Shown: piece by piece, positions 23,296 through 34,758 of the stretch
Layout of the letters: each line of letters starts with the position of its first letter
Numbering within the stretch: position 1 is the first letter of the stretch
NCBI GenBank assembly: GCA_002778195.1
Contig: PCDI01000001.1
Location: 4,799,869 to 4,863,868, forward strand
Reading direction: 5' to 3'
From: Raffaelea ambrosiae
Lineage: Eukaryota > Ascomycota > Sordariomycetes > Ophiostomatales > Ophiostomataceae
DNA length: 64,000 nt
Translations under genes and position numbers: made by a program
Notes under the pieces: model-generated
Told to the model about the DNA's origin: nothing
The model's database searches: none
The model's input: the letters and a program-made list of their open reading frames with translations, nothing else

Positions 23296-24365
23296 CGCAA
23301 CATGCACTGACATCTCTCGCAGTGATGATGGGTGGTGCCAAGGGTGGTGCCGACTTCGACCCCAAGGGCAAGAGCGACAACGAGATCCGCCGCTTCTGCG
23401 TCTCCTTCATGCGCGAGCTGTCGCGCCACATCGGTGCCGACACCGACGTGCCCGCTGGTGACATTGGTGTTGGTGGCCGCGAAATCGGCTACCTGTTCGG
23501 TACCTACCGTGCTGCCCGCAACAAGTTCGAGGGTGTGCTCACCGGCAAGGGCCTAACCTGGGGCGGCAGCCTGATCCGTCCCGAGGCCACCGGCTACGGT
23601 CTGGTCTACTACGTCGGCCACATGCTGGAGTATGCCGGCGCCGGCACCTTCCAGGGCAAGCGCGTCGCCCTCTCCGGCTCGGGCAACGTCGCCCAGTACG
23701 CCGCCCTCAAGCTGATTGAGCTTGGCGCCACCGTCGTGTCGCTGTCCGACTCCAAGGGCGCCATTGTCGCCAAGGAGGGCCAGAGCGTCACCCCCGAGGA
23801 CGTCACTGCCATTGCCGCCCTCAAGGTCGACCGCAAGGCCCTGACGGCCTACAACTACGCCGACCGCTTCGACTACTTCGAGGGTGCCCGCCCGTGGACG
23901 CACGTCGGCAAGGTCGACATTGCCCTGCCCTGCGCCACCCAGAACGAGGTCAGCGGCGACGAGGCCAAGGCGCTGGTCGCCAACGGCACCAAGTTCGTCG
24001 CCGAGGGCTCCAACATGGGCTGCACCCAGGCTGCCATTGACGTCTTTGAGGGTGAGCGCAAGGAGAAGAAGGCCGGCTCCATCTGGTATGCCCCCGGCAA
24101 GGCCTCCAACTGCGGTGGTGTCGCCGTGTCTGGTCTCGAGATGGCCCAGAACAGCCAGCGCCTCGCCTGGACCTCGGAGGAGGTCGACAACAAGCTCAAG
24201 GACATTATGAAGAACGCCTTTGAGAACGGCCTCAACACGGCCAAGGAGTACGTCGAGGCCGCCGAGGGCGAGCTGCCGTCCCTGGTTGCCGGCTCCAACA
24301 TTGCCGGCTTCGTCAAGGTCGTCCGCGCCATGCACGACCAGGGCGACTGGTGGTCCAAGCAGTAA
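22754..24365 (+). CDS. GDH1: NADP-specific glutamate dehydrogenase
   Basis: Converts 2-oxoglutarate, ammonium and NADPH to glutamate; the main ammonium-assimilating enzyme of fungi, a cytosolic hexamer. Four exons, 22754-22799, 22867-23092, 23173-23222 and 23323-24365, encode 454 aa, the same length as the Neurospora am protein. Visible features are the substrate region YKGGLRLHPTVN, the catalytic-lysine region GGAKGGADFDPKGKSD, and the Rossmann motif SGSGNVAQYA. The NADP-binding half follows, through VAEGSNMGCTQAA to the C-terminus WWSKQ. All splice phases fit: tiny first exon, GTATGC donor, then two GTAAG-type donors. The start ATG sits in CCACCATG, a strong fungal context. Codon use is strongly C-ending, which fits high expression. 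It is isolated by long flanks on both sides. Confidence 0.98.
23256..23294 (+). repeat. CT dinucleotide repeat in GDH intron 3
   Basis: About 19 CT units in the third intron, between the donor at 23223 and the acceptor at 23322. It may serve as an extended polypyrimidine tract. Confidence 0.9.
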
Positions 24366-27300
24366 ATGTGTTGGTTTGAAAAAAAAACAAAACATGTTTT
24401 TGACCGGGAAAAAAAAAACCCCTGGACGGATTTTTCATGACGGAAAAAGAAGTTGCATGACTTTTTCTGAGTAGGGATATACCTCGGGCTGCATGGATGT
24501 CGTTCTATTTTTGTGTGTTCTATTTTTCTCTCGTGTGTCCTTTTTGTAAATAGTTAAGCGAGCTTCTTGCCTTTGAAAGGAATTGAAATGTTTATGACGA
24601 TTGCTGCATGCCTCCTTCGTGGTGTATCTTGTGTTGTCTTCCCCCCCGTCTTGGGATAACAAAGACGACGAAGCTAGCACGCTCCACGGAGGACAAGCAA
24701 TGCCGTAAGTGCATGTGAAACAAAGACGCTGCCTCTTTTTTGCGCCACTGACGAAAATAACATGCATTGGCCCTTCGCAGGGATGCCGGGAGCTGCGTGT
24801 GCATTGGCTGTGTCGGCCGTGATGGATCTGTACCGTGTATGGCAAGAAGGTCGTGGCACACTAGTAAGCAGATTGGTCGAGTGTAGGGCAGGAGCAATTA
24901 CGCCCAGCTGACAAACGGTCCGACAAGGGATGTTTTTTTTTTTTACACAGGAGTTACCGCATTATTCCTGACAGGACCCGAAGCAGTGGTGCCGAGACGG
25001 CAATCCAAAGTAAGGGAGGATCATAACTTACTTTTCTGGTACAATGCCATGCATGGGTTTCTAGAAGAAGGCGATGGAGACGATGAGAAGGAAAACTACC
25101 ACCACATGTTGCACGTATGGAAACTGCTGCGGGAATGGAGCAGCGGAACCAAGATCGTTTTTTTGCTTCTTCTTTTTTTTTTTTTTTGCTTTTCTTTGGC
25201 CCGTTCGCTTGAGTTGTCTGGCGGCCCTTCGTTCCTTCCCTTTCCCACTCGTTTTTGCCTAGCGCTCGACGCATTTGATGATGTACGAATATCACCCGCT
25301 AAAAAGGCAAGTCCGACTGGTCTGGTTTTTCGGAATCCATGAGGAAGGTGCGGCTCACTAGTGCCAACGCGTGTTTGCAGAATGCCTTCCCTAAATAGCA
25401 ATTGTGAACGAGGACCATGAAGAATCTACAGACAAAGGAGGAGCTGTTTTTTCTGGGCATACTTCTGTGTCCGAGCGCACGCTTCAGAACAGTCACCGAA
25501 AAAAAAAAAAGATTCTCGTTGTCTAACCGTTTTCGCCTTTTTTGTCCCGTCTTTATTGAAGAGATGGTCACAATCGCGCAGTCTGAATGGCCTGTTCTGC
25601 GAGTGCCTGAAAGTCCGAGGCTGGTCGTCAGCCTCAAATCAGCTTACGGGCGTTCCCCCCTTTTCAATAGTTGCCTCCCTCTGACGACACCGAACCAGAT
25701 TAACGACAGGAGTGATCAGATATGGTTGGTCAGGGCCGTTTTGGTGTGTCGAGGAGCCAAGATCGACCATTGCTCTTCGCCACTCTTCCCCAGCTTGTGG
25801 AAACTACGGAGAATACAAGCCAGGACGGTCTGACAGGGCCGAAAGTCAGACATGCCTTGTTTTTGAACAGGCAGAAGCACGGGCAGCAGCAGGGGCACAG
25901 GATCCTGCTGAAGGGGCCTGCAAATCACAAAGATGAACCTTGTATGAGAATCAGTCAGCTGGTGATCATCTCTCCTGTCCTTTCCCGCCTGGGACAGCCT
26001 GATTTGTCGCTTGCTTCCGCATGGCCCCCATGTACGAGTACCAGATACTCGTACAGCTGCGTCTTACTTGCAGCTCACAAAAATTGGGTTCTCTTCATCA
26101 AGCATTGCACGCTTTCGAGGCGGCACCGAAACTTCACCCCGATTCTCCGTTGCTTTCCTGCATAGGAGACATCCGAATGCATCCCACCTCCTGGTCTCCC
26201 ATTCAGCGGACATGTGACGGAAGTTGCCTGCAGAGACATCTGGCCAATGGTTATGACACCTTGAGTTGTACAGATCACTAGAAACCCGGGCTGCTGTTCT
26301 GGGGCCGTGGAGGACCCTGGCCAAACCAATCTATATTGCTATCAAAACGGCTAGGACTGGAGATGTCGAGGAACAGAGAAAATTTGAAATCATGGCGGCG
26401 TGGAATCAAAATCAAGCAAAGAATGCGGCACCGCCCTATCGCACCCGCACAGTATTCCAGTTTACCAACCTTCCCGCTCGTTTTCTATTTGTATGCCCAG
26501 CGCTGGCACTTCTATCCAACAGTGGCTCAGCCCTCACTGTTTCTGAGAACGGTTCGTTTACGGACCAATTGCAGGCTGGATCGCCGGCAGAATATGGGAT
26601 CCCCACCATCCCAAGCCACATGTTGAACATGGGTTCTTTATTTCGTCCCCTCCATCATCCTACAACCCCTGCATTTTTCGGGTCCGTTTGCTAATGATGA
26701 GGAGAAGAGGGTGTGTCTGCTGCTACCTTGATTTGTACACGGCAAGCCATATGTGAGCAAGAGCAGCAGGGCAACAGCGCCACAAGCCCATGAACGAGTA
26801 CATCACCAAAACGAGTGCCAGAAACGGTGATAGTGCCAGGCAAAAGGCCAGAAAGAAACAAGACCCGATCCTGCGCGATTTTGCGTAACAGCAGATGCTC
26901 TCGGAAAGGGAGAGCCATGTTTTTTTCTTGCTGCCCTGTTTTTGGGAGAGGGGGGTGTTTTCTCCAGTACCGGCTGCTAGGATGGCCCTGGAGAGTCCTC
27001 CCCGTTGAGCGTAAATGCAAACCGTCTCACATCTGTAAGTGTGGAGTGGAGTCCCCCTAGGGAGGGCTGAAGAACCCATTTCTTTTTTCTCGCCAATGCC
27101 AGGTTCCCGACCGCTAGGGCTGACAGCTAACTACTAACTATGTAATAAAGGAGATGACATGAACTCAACGGCGAGATTAGGGAAACTCACTAACAGCCAG
27201 CTCCGCCAAGGCTTGTTCGTGGGCTTGTCCAGAGCCGACCACCTCCAGGCAGTCACGAAACAGCGCTTTCCGTTTCTCGGCGTGGACGTGCTTGGGGCCG

Positions 27301-28363
27301 CTGTCTACGGCCTATTATGGCAAAAAGCCAGCCACTCTCGGTACAGACGTGCGTGCGAGTGGCATAAGCGAGTGGTTCGTCTCTCCCAACCATCTCCGCC
27401 CCTTCGTCCTTTTCGTGAGTTGCAGAACCACCCGAAGAATGCCTTCCACTTCGTCTACCCTGTTCCCTCCCTGATGACGGCGCCAATCAGACTGCCGGCC
27501 AATGGGAGCGTTGGGTGCAGGTCTTGCAGAACTGTTTTCAGCCCAGCCTTGGGGCTGGCCGCCAATGGGCACTGCCAAACAAGGCAGTGTCCGGGCCGAG
27601 ACGATGGATGTCATGGTGTGCACGACTTGCTATGTACGGAGTCAGACCCGGACTGGGCCATGCTCGCACACACACACACCCACCCTTCTTTCTTTCTCAC
27701 GCCTTGCTCACGCCTCCCCCTCCGCACCCCCCTGCTTCAATTTGGCACGCCGTGTTAGATTCATATTGCCAGATGTGTCCACATGCTTGTAAGGTAGCAA
27801 GCCACGAGAGCCATGCTCCGTCCTTATTAGTACGGTGATTTCCCGTGGCTCCCAGCTTGCCGCTTTGCATGTCTGCACTAACTTAACCACTAGCGCTCCT
27901 CCACATACACTGCTCGGCGTGGACTCGCGGAGAGAAGACGAACGACAACAAGAGCTCACATCCTCACCAACGTGCAATCTATTGCATAATCCTGCATCCA
28001 CCACCGGAAAACAAACAGGCATCCCCGGCCGGTTGGCTAAAGAAGATATTGTGTCCCTTCCCCATGTCCTGCGGTGGTATGTTGTGTTTCCGTTCCATCG
28101 TCCCCTTCCTCGATAGATCCTTCCAGGTTAGACCCGTGGTGGCAGAGCGTTTGCTGCTTGTCGTTTCTTGTCTTTTCTCGCCGTTTCTTGTTCTCCCTCG
28201 GAGTCTGCTTCTGTCCGCAGACCCTTATATTCTTGTGCTCCCGTGCTCTCCCTTTCCTGTAGCAAGTCAGCATTTGCATTGTCTGGTTGTACTGCTTCTC
28301 TGCAGTTAGGTTTCTTTGATTTCCACACCCACTGCTTCATATCGTCTGCACACGGCCTGCTAT
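24366..28363. other. Gene-poor region between NADP-GDH and the GMC fusion gene
   Basis: About 4.0 kb without a convincing gene. It starts with the GDH 3' region and must end with the promoter and leader of the gene at 28364. Open frames up to 199 codons (27159-27758) are rich in His, Pro, Cys and Ser, show no domain, and overlap other random frames on both strands. A CA microsatellite lies near 27666-27682. Confidence 0.5.
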
Positions 28364-31300
28364 ATGGACGACCCCCCTCTGACACCAGTCATGACCCTGC
28401 TGGACGACGGACAGTATGTGTTTGCTGACAAGCCAGTTGGCAACGGGTCAGCCCCTAATGTCATCGGGCCTGCCCCGAACGGCATCGGCCATCGGCCGCC
28501 CACTCCTGCGGAGCTTCCCGAGGGCTCTGCTCTGAGTCCAGCGACTACTCCGGAGACGAAGACCAGTCTCAGGATCCCTCCACGGATCAAGTCTCCCTCT
28601 GCTGGAGTTGAATACGGCTGCTCCTCGGCAATCTCCTTCGACGGGGTGAAGAAGATGCGCAGCAGGACCATACCGTATGACAGAAGAACATCCACGAAGC
28701 TAGTGGACAGCGAATCAAATGGATCCGCCTCGTCGTCTCGGGCCCGTCCCACCATCCGACCCTATGAGGAAGATCTCCGAGTGAAACGGTTTCCGCGGAT
28801 CAGCCGGCCTGTTGAGCTCATGCGTAGCTCCTATGACTGCATCGTCATTGGCTCTGGATATGGCGGTGGCGTTGCCGCCTCTCGCATGGCCCGCGCTGGG
28901 CAGAGTGTCTGCCTTCTCGAGCTCGGCGAAGAGCGTTGGCCTGGCGAGTACCCGTCCAGCACCGTCGACGCAGTCAAGGAGTTCCACTGCTCTGGCGAGT
29001 TTTCACCACCCCTTGTTGATGGCATCGATATGAACACCGGAAAGCCAAATGGCCTGTACCATCTGATTTTTGGAAAGGGGCAGAATACCGTGGTCGGCAA
29101 TGGTGAGCTGAACTTACAACCCCATCAAGGAATCCTTACACCAAGCAGACGAATCTCGTCAAAACAATCATACATCGAACAGAAGAAGATGGCTAACAAG
29201 TCCGTCGCCACACCGCAGGCCTCGGTGGAACAAGCCTCATGAATGCAAACGTGTTCTTGCGGGCAGACGAGAAGACCATGGCCATGAAGGCATGGCCGCC
29301 TGAGCTGCGCAAGCAGGGGGCCCTCGACGAATGTGCGTATGCCAGCCTATGATGAAATAGGCAAGAAAACAACGTCCCCGGCAGCATTTGAAAAGCGTGG
29401 ACTATGCACTGACCAGAGTTGCGTTCGTCAGATTATGAAAAGGCTGAGGCGGTCCTGGAGCCTGAGCCCTACCCAGAAGACTGGCCGACTCTGCCCAAGC
29501 TTGAGATGCTGAAGAGGCAGGCGAGCTATCTCAACATGCAAGACAAGTTCTACCGGGTGCCGCAGACGACACGCTTCCGCAACGGCCCCAACAGCTGCGG
29601 CGTGGAGATGTCGGCGTCGACTCTGACGGGCCAGGACGCCACCGGGCTCAATGACGGGTCCAAGACCACGACGCTGGTGACATACCTGGCCGATGCCTGG
29701 AACTGGGGCACGGAGATCTTCTGCGAATGCGAGGCGCGGTATGTCGAGAAGGTCACGGATGGCCGTGGCGGCTACCGCGTCTACTTTGCGTGGCACGGGC
29801 GCAACCGCGGGCACTTTGCGGCCAACCTGCACGGCGACCTGATGTGGGTGTATGCGCGCGACGCCGTGTTTCTTGGTGCCGGGGCCATCGGCACCACGGA
29901 GATCCTCCTGCGCAGCAAGGCTCTGGGCCTCGGCCTCAGCGACCAGGTCGGCCAGAACATGAGCGGCAACGGCGACATCCTGGCCTTTGGCTACAACACG
30001 GACGAGCGAGCCAACGCCATGGGCAAGCCGTACCCGTCGCCGTACAACCCCATCGGACCCACCATCACGGGCGTCATTGACAACCGCACCGGCCACAAGA
30101 ACCCGCTGGACGGGTTCGTCGTCGAGGAGGGTGCTGTGCCACACGCGCTCACACACGTTCTGCAGGCCATGCTGGACATGCTGCCCGGTGCCCTGGAACC
30201 GACGCACGAAGGCATCGTGAAGCGCACGCAGGCCACCCTGGCCCGCTGGGGCAGCCGCCTGATGGGGCCCTACTTCCGTGAGGGAGCCATGGAGAAGACG
30301 CAGGTCTATCTCATCATGTCCCACGACAGCAACCAGGCGTTCTTGTCGCTCAAAGACGACAAGCCCGTGCTGGAGTTCCTGGGCGTTGGCCGCAGCGACC
30401 ACGTCAAGTACCTCAACAGCGTCCTGGCCAAGGCCACCCAGGCTGTTGGCGGGACCCTCGTCAACAATCCCTTCTTTGCTCTGATGAAGCAAGAAGTGAC
30501 TGTTCATCCGATCGGGTACGCTCTTCTATTGTTGGCCTGCAGTGTGCCTCCCTCCTTCCGTCTCTTCGCGTCATTGCTAACAGCTCTTCAGTGGCGCTTC
30601 CATGTCTCGTGATAACACCGGCGAGGCTGGCGCGGCTGACCACATGGGCCGCCTGTTCACGGGCAACGGCAGCAAGGTACATGCCGGGCTGATTGTCACA
30701 GACGGTGCCTTGGTGCCGGCAGCGCTCGGCGTCAACCCGTTCGCCACGATCACGGCGCTGGCCGAGCGGTCGGCGCATCTGTATGCCGCGTCGCGTGGCC
30801 TGCACATCCGCACAGACAGAAACGGCATCCTCGACCTCTTTGGCAAGCCGGCCCACGTCCCCAAGAGGCTTGACCTCGCCCTGGACGACTCGCTGAGCCA
30901 GCAGGCCGACAACATCAGCCGCGGGGTCATGGACTACGAGGAGATGCAGGAGGAGATCGAGTCTGAAGGCGTGCAAGCTGCCGACAAGGCCATCGAGCGG
31001 GCTGCTGTCACCCGTGCCGGTGGCTTCGGCTTCACCGAGGTGATGTCGGGCTTTCTGCACAAAGACCCCAACGTCAAGGAAGACACGATCGAGGCGTACC
31101 GGCTGGCATCGCGCACGGCCAAGAGCCAGTGCGAGAGCGCCCGATTCTTCCTCAGCGTGCAGGCCTACGACACCAACGAGACGGTCAACGATCCGGAGCA
31201 CCGCGGCATGCTGACCGGCACGTTTGTGTGTCCGACGCTGCCGGGGTCGCCGTTCATGGTGCAGCGCGGCGCCTTCAACCTGTTTGTGCTCGACAACAAG

Positions 31301-33028
31301 GCGCCGGGCACGCGCAACCTGACGTACGACTTTGACATGCGCGGCACCGACGGTCGCACGCTGCGCTTCCACGGATACAAGGTGGTGGACTCATCGGTGG
31401 CGCTGGCGCCGCTGCAGTTCTGGCGCTCCACCAGCACGCTCTACGTGACCATCACGCGCAAGGTGCCCCTGGGCCCGGAGCCGGAGGGCGTGCTGCTGCC
31501 GCCCGCTGCCAACCCGTATGCCGAGGACGTGTGGCGCTACGAGCCCGTTCTGGCCAAGGGCATCATGAACATCCGGCCGGCCGATTTCCTGTCCGAGATC
31601 ATGACCCTTACGCCCACCGGCAGTGGCATCCTGCGCAAGGTTGTCAGCGCCGCCAGCTTCATGACGTACTTTACGCGCAAGTCGCTCGGCCTCTTCCTGG
31701 GCCCGCTGAACCGCCTCCAGTACCCGAGCCAGTCGTACACGGGATACATCAACAACACGCAGCCGACGCGCATGTGGACGGACATCAAGGCTTCGGACGG
31801 CGTCTATTCGCGGCTGTACATGTGGGAGCCGCTGCCGGCATACGTGCCGCGCGAGGCCGACGGCAGGCCCGGCAAGATCCACAACCTGTTCATGGTACCC
31901 GGCGCCTCGGTGGACCACCAGATCTTCGCGTTGCCGACCATACCGTTCAACGCCGTCAACTACTTCAACCGGGCCGGCTACCGGGTGTTTGTGACAGTGA
32001 CCCGCATCGGCCAGCTGATGATTGCCGAGAACAACTGGACGACGTACGATGCGCGCCTCGACATCCGGGCAGCTTTGGAGAAGATCCGGAGCGAGTACGG
32101 CGGGGGGTATCTGCCGGACGAGGAGGACGATGGAGGCGATGCGGACGAGGGCAGCCCCCGGAACAGACGAGAACCGACCAAGGTGTACACAATTGCGCAC
32201 TGCATGGGCTCGGTGGCGCTGGCGACGGGCGTCCTGGACGGCACGGTCCCGTCCGAGTGGCTGCTGGGCCTGACCTGCTCGCAGGTGTTTATGAACCCCA
32301 TCTGGCAGACGATGAACATGATCAAGGCGCTGGCCGGGCCCATCCCGCTGGACCGGGTGTACCGCGCGCTGGCGGGCTCGTGGTTCAGCTGCAGCACCAG
32401 CCCCGAGGACTCGCTCGTGCAGCGGCTCCTCAACCAAGCGCTGCGGCTCATGCCGGATGCCCGCAAGGAGCTCTGCAGCAATGCCTCGTGCCACCGTGCC
32501 ACGCTTGTCTTTGGGCGGTGCTGGAACCACAGCAACCTCAACGAGGCGACGCACCGGCAGATCGATCGCTTCTTTGGTGGCGTCAACATGACGCTGCTGC
32601 ATCTGCTGATGCGCCAGGGAAGCGAGGGCCATGTGATGACGAACGGCCCGCTGTACGAGGTGCTGACAACGCCGGCGAATGTGCGCCGCTACCTGACCGG
32701 GCTGCCCATTTTCCTGTTTGTCGGCGGAGACAATGCCGTGCTCTCGCCGCGAGCCACGGAGAAGACGTACGAGATCCTATGCGACACGTTTGGGACGTCG
32801 TCCTCTTCTGGCTCGGGCAGCGACAGCGAGCGGGACCAGTACGGCCGCCGGGTGATTCCCGGGTACGGACACCTGGACTGCTGGATGGGCCGGAACGCAT
32901 GGAAGGACGTGTACCCGGTGCTGCGGGCGGAGATCGACCGCGTGGTGCACGGGGACAGCTACCGGTTTAAGGAGCCGGATGCAAGGGTATGCCGGTTTAC
33001 GCGGATGATCGAGTCTGGGGAGCTGTAG
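28364..33028 (+). CDS. GMC-type FAD oxidoreductase fused to a C-terminal alpha/beta-hydrolase
   Basis: Four exons, 28364-29102, 29219-29332, 29432-30515 and 30592-33028, encode 1457 aa. Residues 1-150 are a Pro/Ser-rich leader. From about 153 the FAD-binding motif IVIGSGYGGGVAASRMA begins a GMC/cholesterol-oxidase-like domain. It continues with LGGTSLMNANVF (joined across intron 1) and ends near residue 720 with VTDGALVPAALGVNPFATITALAERS, the usual C-terminal FAD and active-site block. A linker and an intermediate domain (about 800-1000) follow. The last part (about 1030-1457) looks like an alpha/beta-hydrolase: HNLFMVPGASVDHQIF, the nucleophile-elbow-like AHCMGSVA near 1182, an IFLFVGGDNAVLSPRAT strand with acid, and GYGHLDCWMG with a late His. 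Cys replaces the usual Ser at the elbow. Sterol or other alcohol oxidation is a family-level guess; the substrate is unknown. No signal peptide is visible. Confidence 0.9.
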
Positions 33029-34758
33029 GGAACTTTGTACGCTTTTGTATCGTTTGTACGTTTGTATCGTTTGTATCGTTTTTGTCTTGATTTTTGGTCT
33101 TTTGTCTCTGTTGGTTCGGTTTCTTTTTTCATGCGTTTGGTCGATATGCCCTTGTTCGGTTTTGGATTGATGGAGTTGCATGGAGATGATTCAGGGATAC
33201 AAAGAAGAAATGGTTGGGATATAGTTGAAGAAGGGGGGGGTTTTTTTATATTATACGTGTTTCGCTTTTCTTTTTCCAGTTTCAAGGAAGGAACTGCCCA
33301 TCTACACCGTAAATATATATCATCTCTCGACTACCATCGCTCTCAGATAGGAGTCCCAGGTTGCAAGGAAAGGGGAGAAAATGTTTCGGGGTTCTCTCCC
33401 TTGCTTCGATAGTTACGGTCATATTTGTACAAGTGTTGCACTGCACATATCTCACTTGCATAGGATATCTCTCTGTTAGTTTCGAGTTTGTGTATGAGCA
33501 CTCTTGTTTATTATTGTTTTCATTGTTTGTTGTTTGTTATTTGTTATTTGCTGTTTTATATTTTAAGTTTTAAATTTTAAATTTTATACCTTGATTGGCC
33601 ACAGCCTCACTCTTAGTTGACTGTACCTACACCCCAACACCAACGAGCGTACATCGTTTGTTTCTCAAAAGACGTCTTGAAAAAAGGCTCAACATCATTT
33701 GCTTTCCACTCTCTTTTTTCTTATGCTCAGTCTTCTCACAACCTCTGCTCCTACTTTTTCACATTTATACCATCCAGTTACGAGGAAAAACAGTTACACG
33801 TTATAGACGCCCCTTAGTTTGCCGTGGTATGAGGGCAGTTTGAAACAGTTTTTCTTTGTTTATAAAAGAAAACAAATAGCCCAATCAAGGACAGATACAC
33901 AACACACAGACGCAAATAAAATGCTTGAGCCCGAAACCAGGAGAGAGAGACCGAACAAAAAAAAAAAAAAACTCCATAATGAGAGGTATGAATAAAACCA
34001 GGAAGTCCACACACGCAAGTGGCCTCTCTCAACAGAAGAGAGGCAAAAACAAATATAAAGATGGAAGGTACAAAAGAAAGACCGTTCACTCCGATGTTAA
34101 AACGTTCAGAGGAGAAAAAAAAATAAGAGGATGAGGACAACAAAAAAAAAAAAGGCCAGAGCTCCCTCCCGAGCCAGGATCCCCCCAGAAACGCACTTCC
34201 CTCTGCAAAACCCGAATGAGAGAAAAAAAATAAAGAAACCCCCAATTTTGTTTTGTTTTTGTACGAATAATACCCAGAGTTTGGAAAAATCCCATAGAAG
34301 AAACTCTTGCCCCCCCCCAGCCTCCCTTTGGTCCTGTCAACGCTTGTTTCCCACCCTTTGCCCTCCTTTTTTGTGTTGCCGGTGATATCAAAGTTGAATA
34401 AAAACCGCAGAAACCCGAGTGACTAAGAAAACAAAACAGACACAACGCAGCCAAAACAATGTCTACAGAGTAAATACAGAAACACAGAAACAACAAAACA
34501 AAAGAAAAAGGATGATTGACAAAAATGGAAACGGATAAGAAGGAGTAACTATTACACATAGGGAGGTAGTAAGTAGTGGCGGTAAGTGAGTGGTACGTGG
34601 CAAGTCGTGGTTCGAAAGTAGTAGTGGTGTGGGTGATGGCAACGATGATCCATTAAAGGACCAAGGAGAGACTCAAATACAGCAGTCAAGTTGACCGACA
34701 ACAGGGAGGAAGAGGATCACAGAGGATCAGAGCAAAACAGCGATTAGCAAGAGATCGA
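33029..34758. other. Convergent intergenic region between the GMC fusion gene and SET1
   Basis: It holds the 3' ends of two facing genes. The first 60 bases contain an imperfect tandem GTTTGTATC-type repeat (about 33040-33085). The remainder is AT-rich, with many T and A runs and short direct repeats such as TTGTTATTTG near 33535. No gene is supported. Confidence 0.55.

Noticed and set aside
26266..26694. 142-codon open frame
   Set aside because: No signal peptide, domain or convincing context; competing frames overlap it.
27159..27758. 199-codon open frame before the fusion oxidoreductase
   Set aside because: His/Pro/Cys-rich chance composition that runs through a CA repeat; no family resemblance.
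31531..32970. 479-codon alternative frame inside the fusion oxidoreductase gene
   Set aside because: Shadow frame in GC-rich coding DNA. The annotated frame carries the domain motifs.
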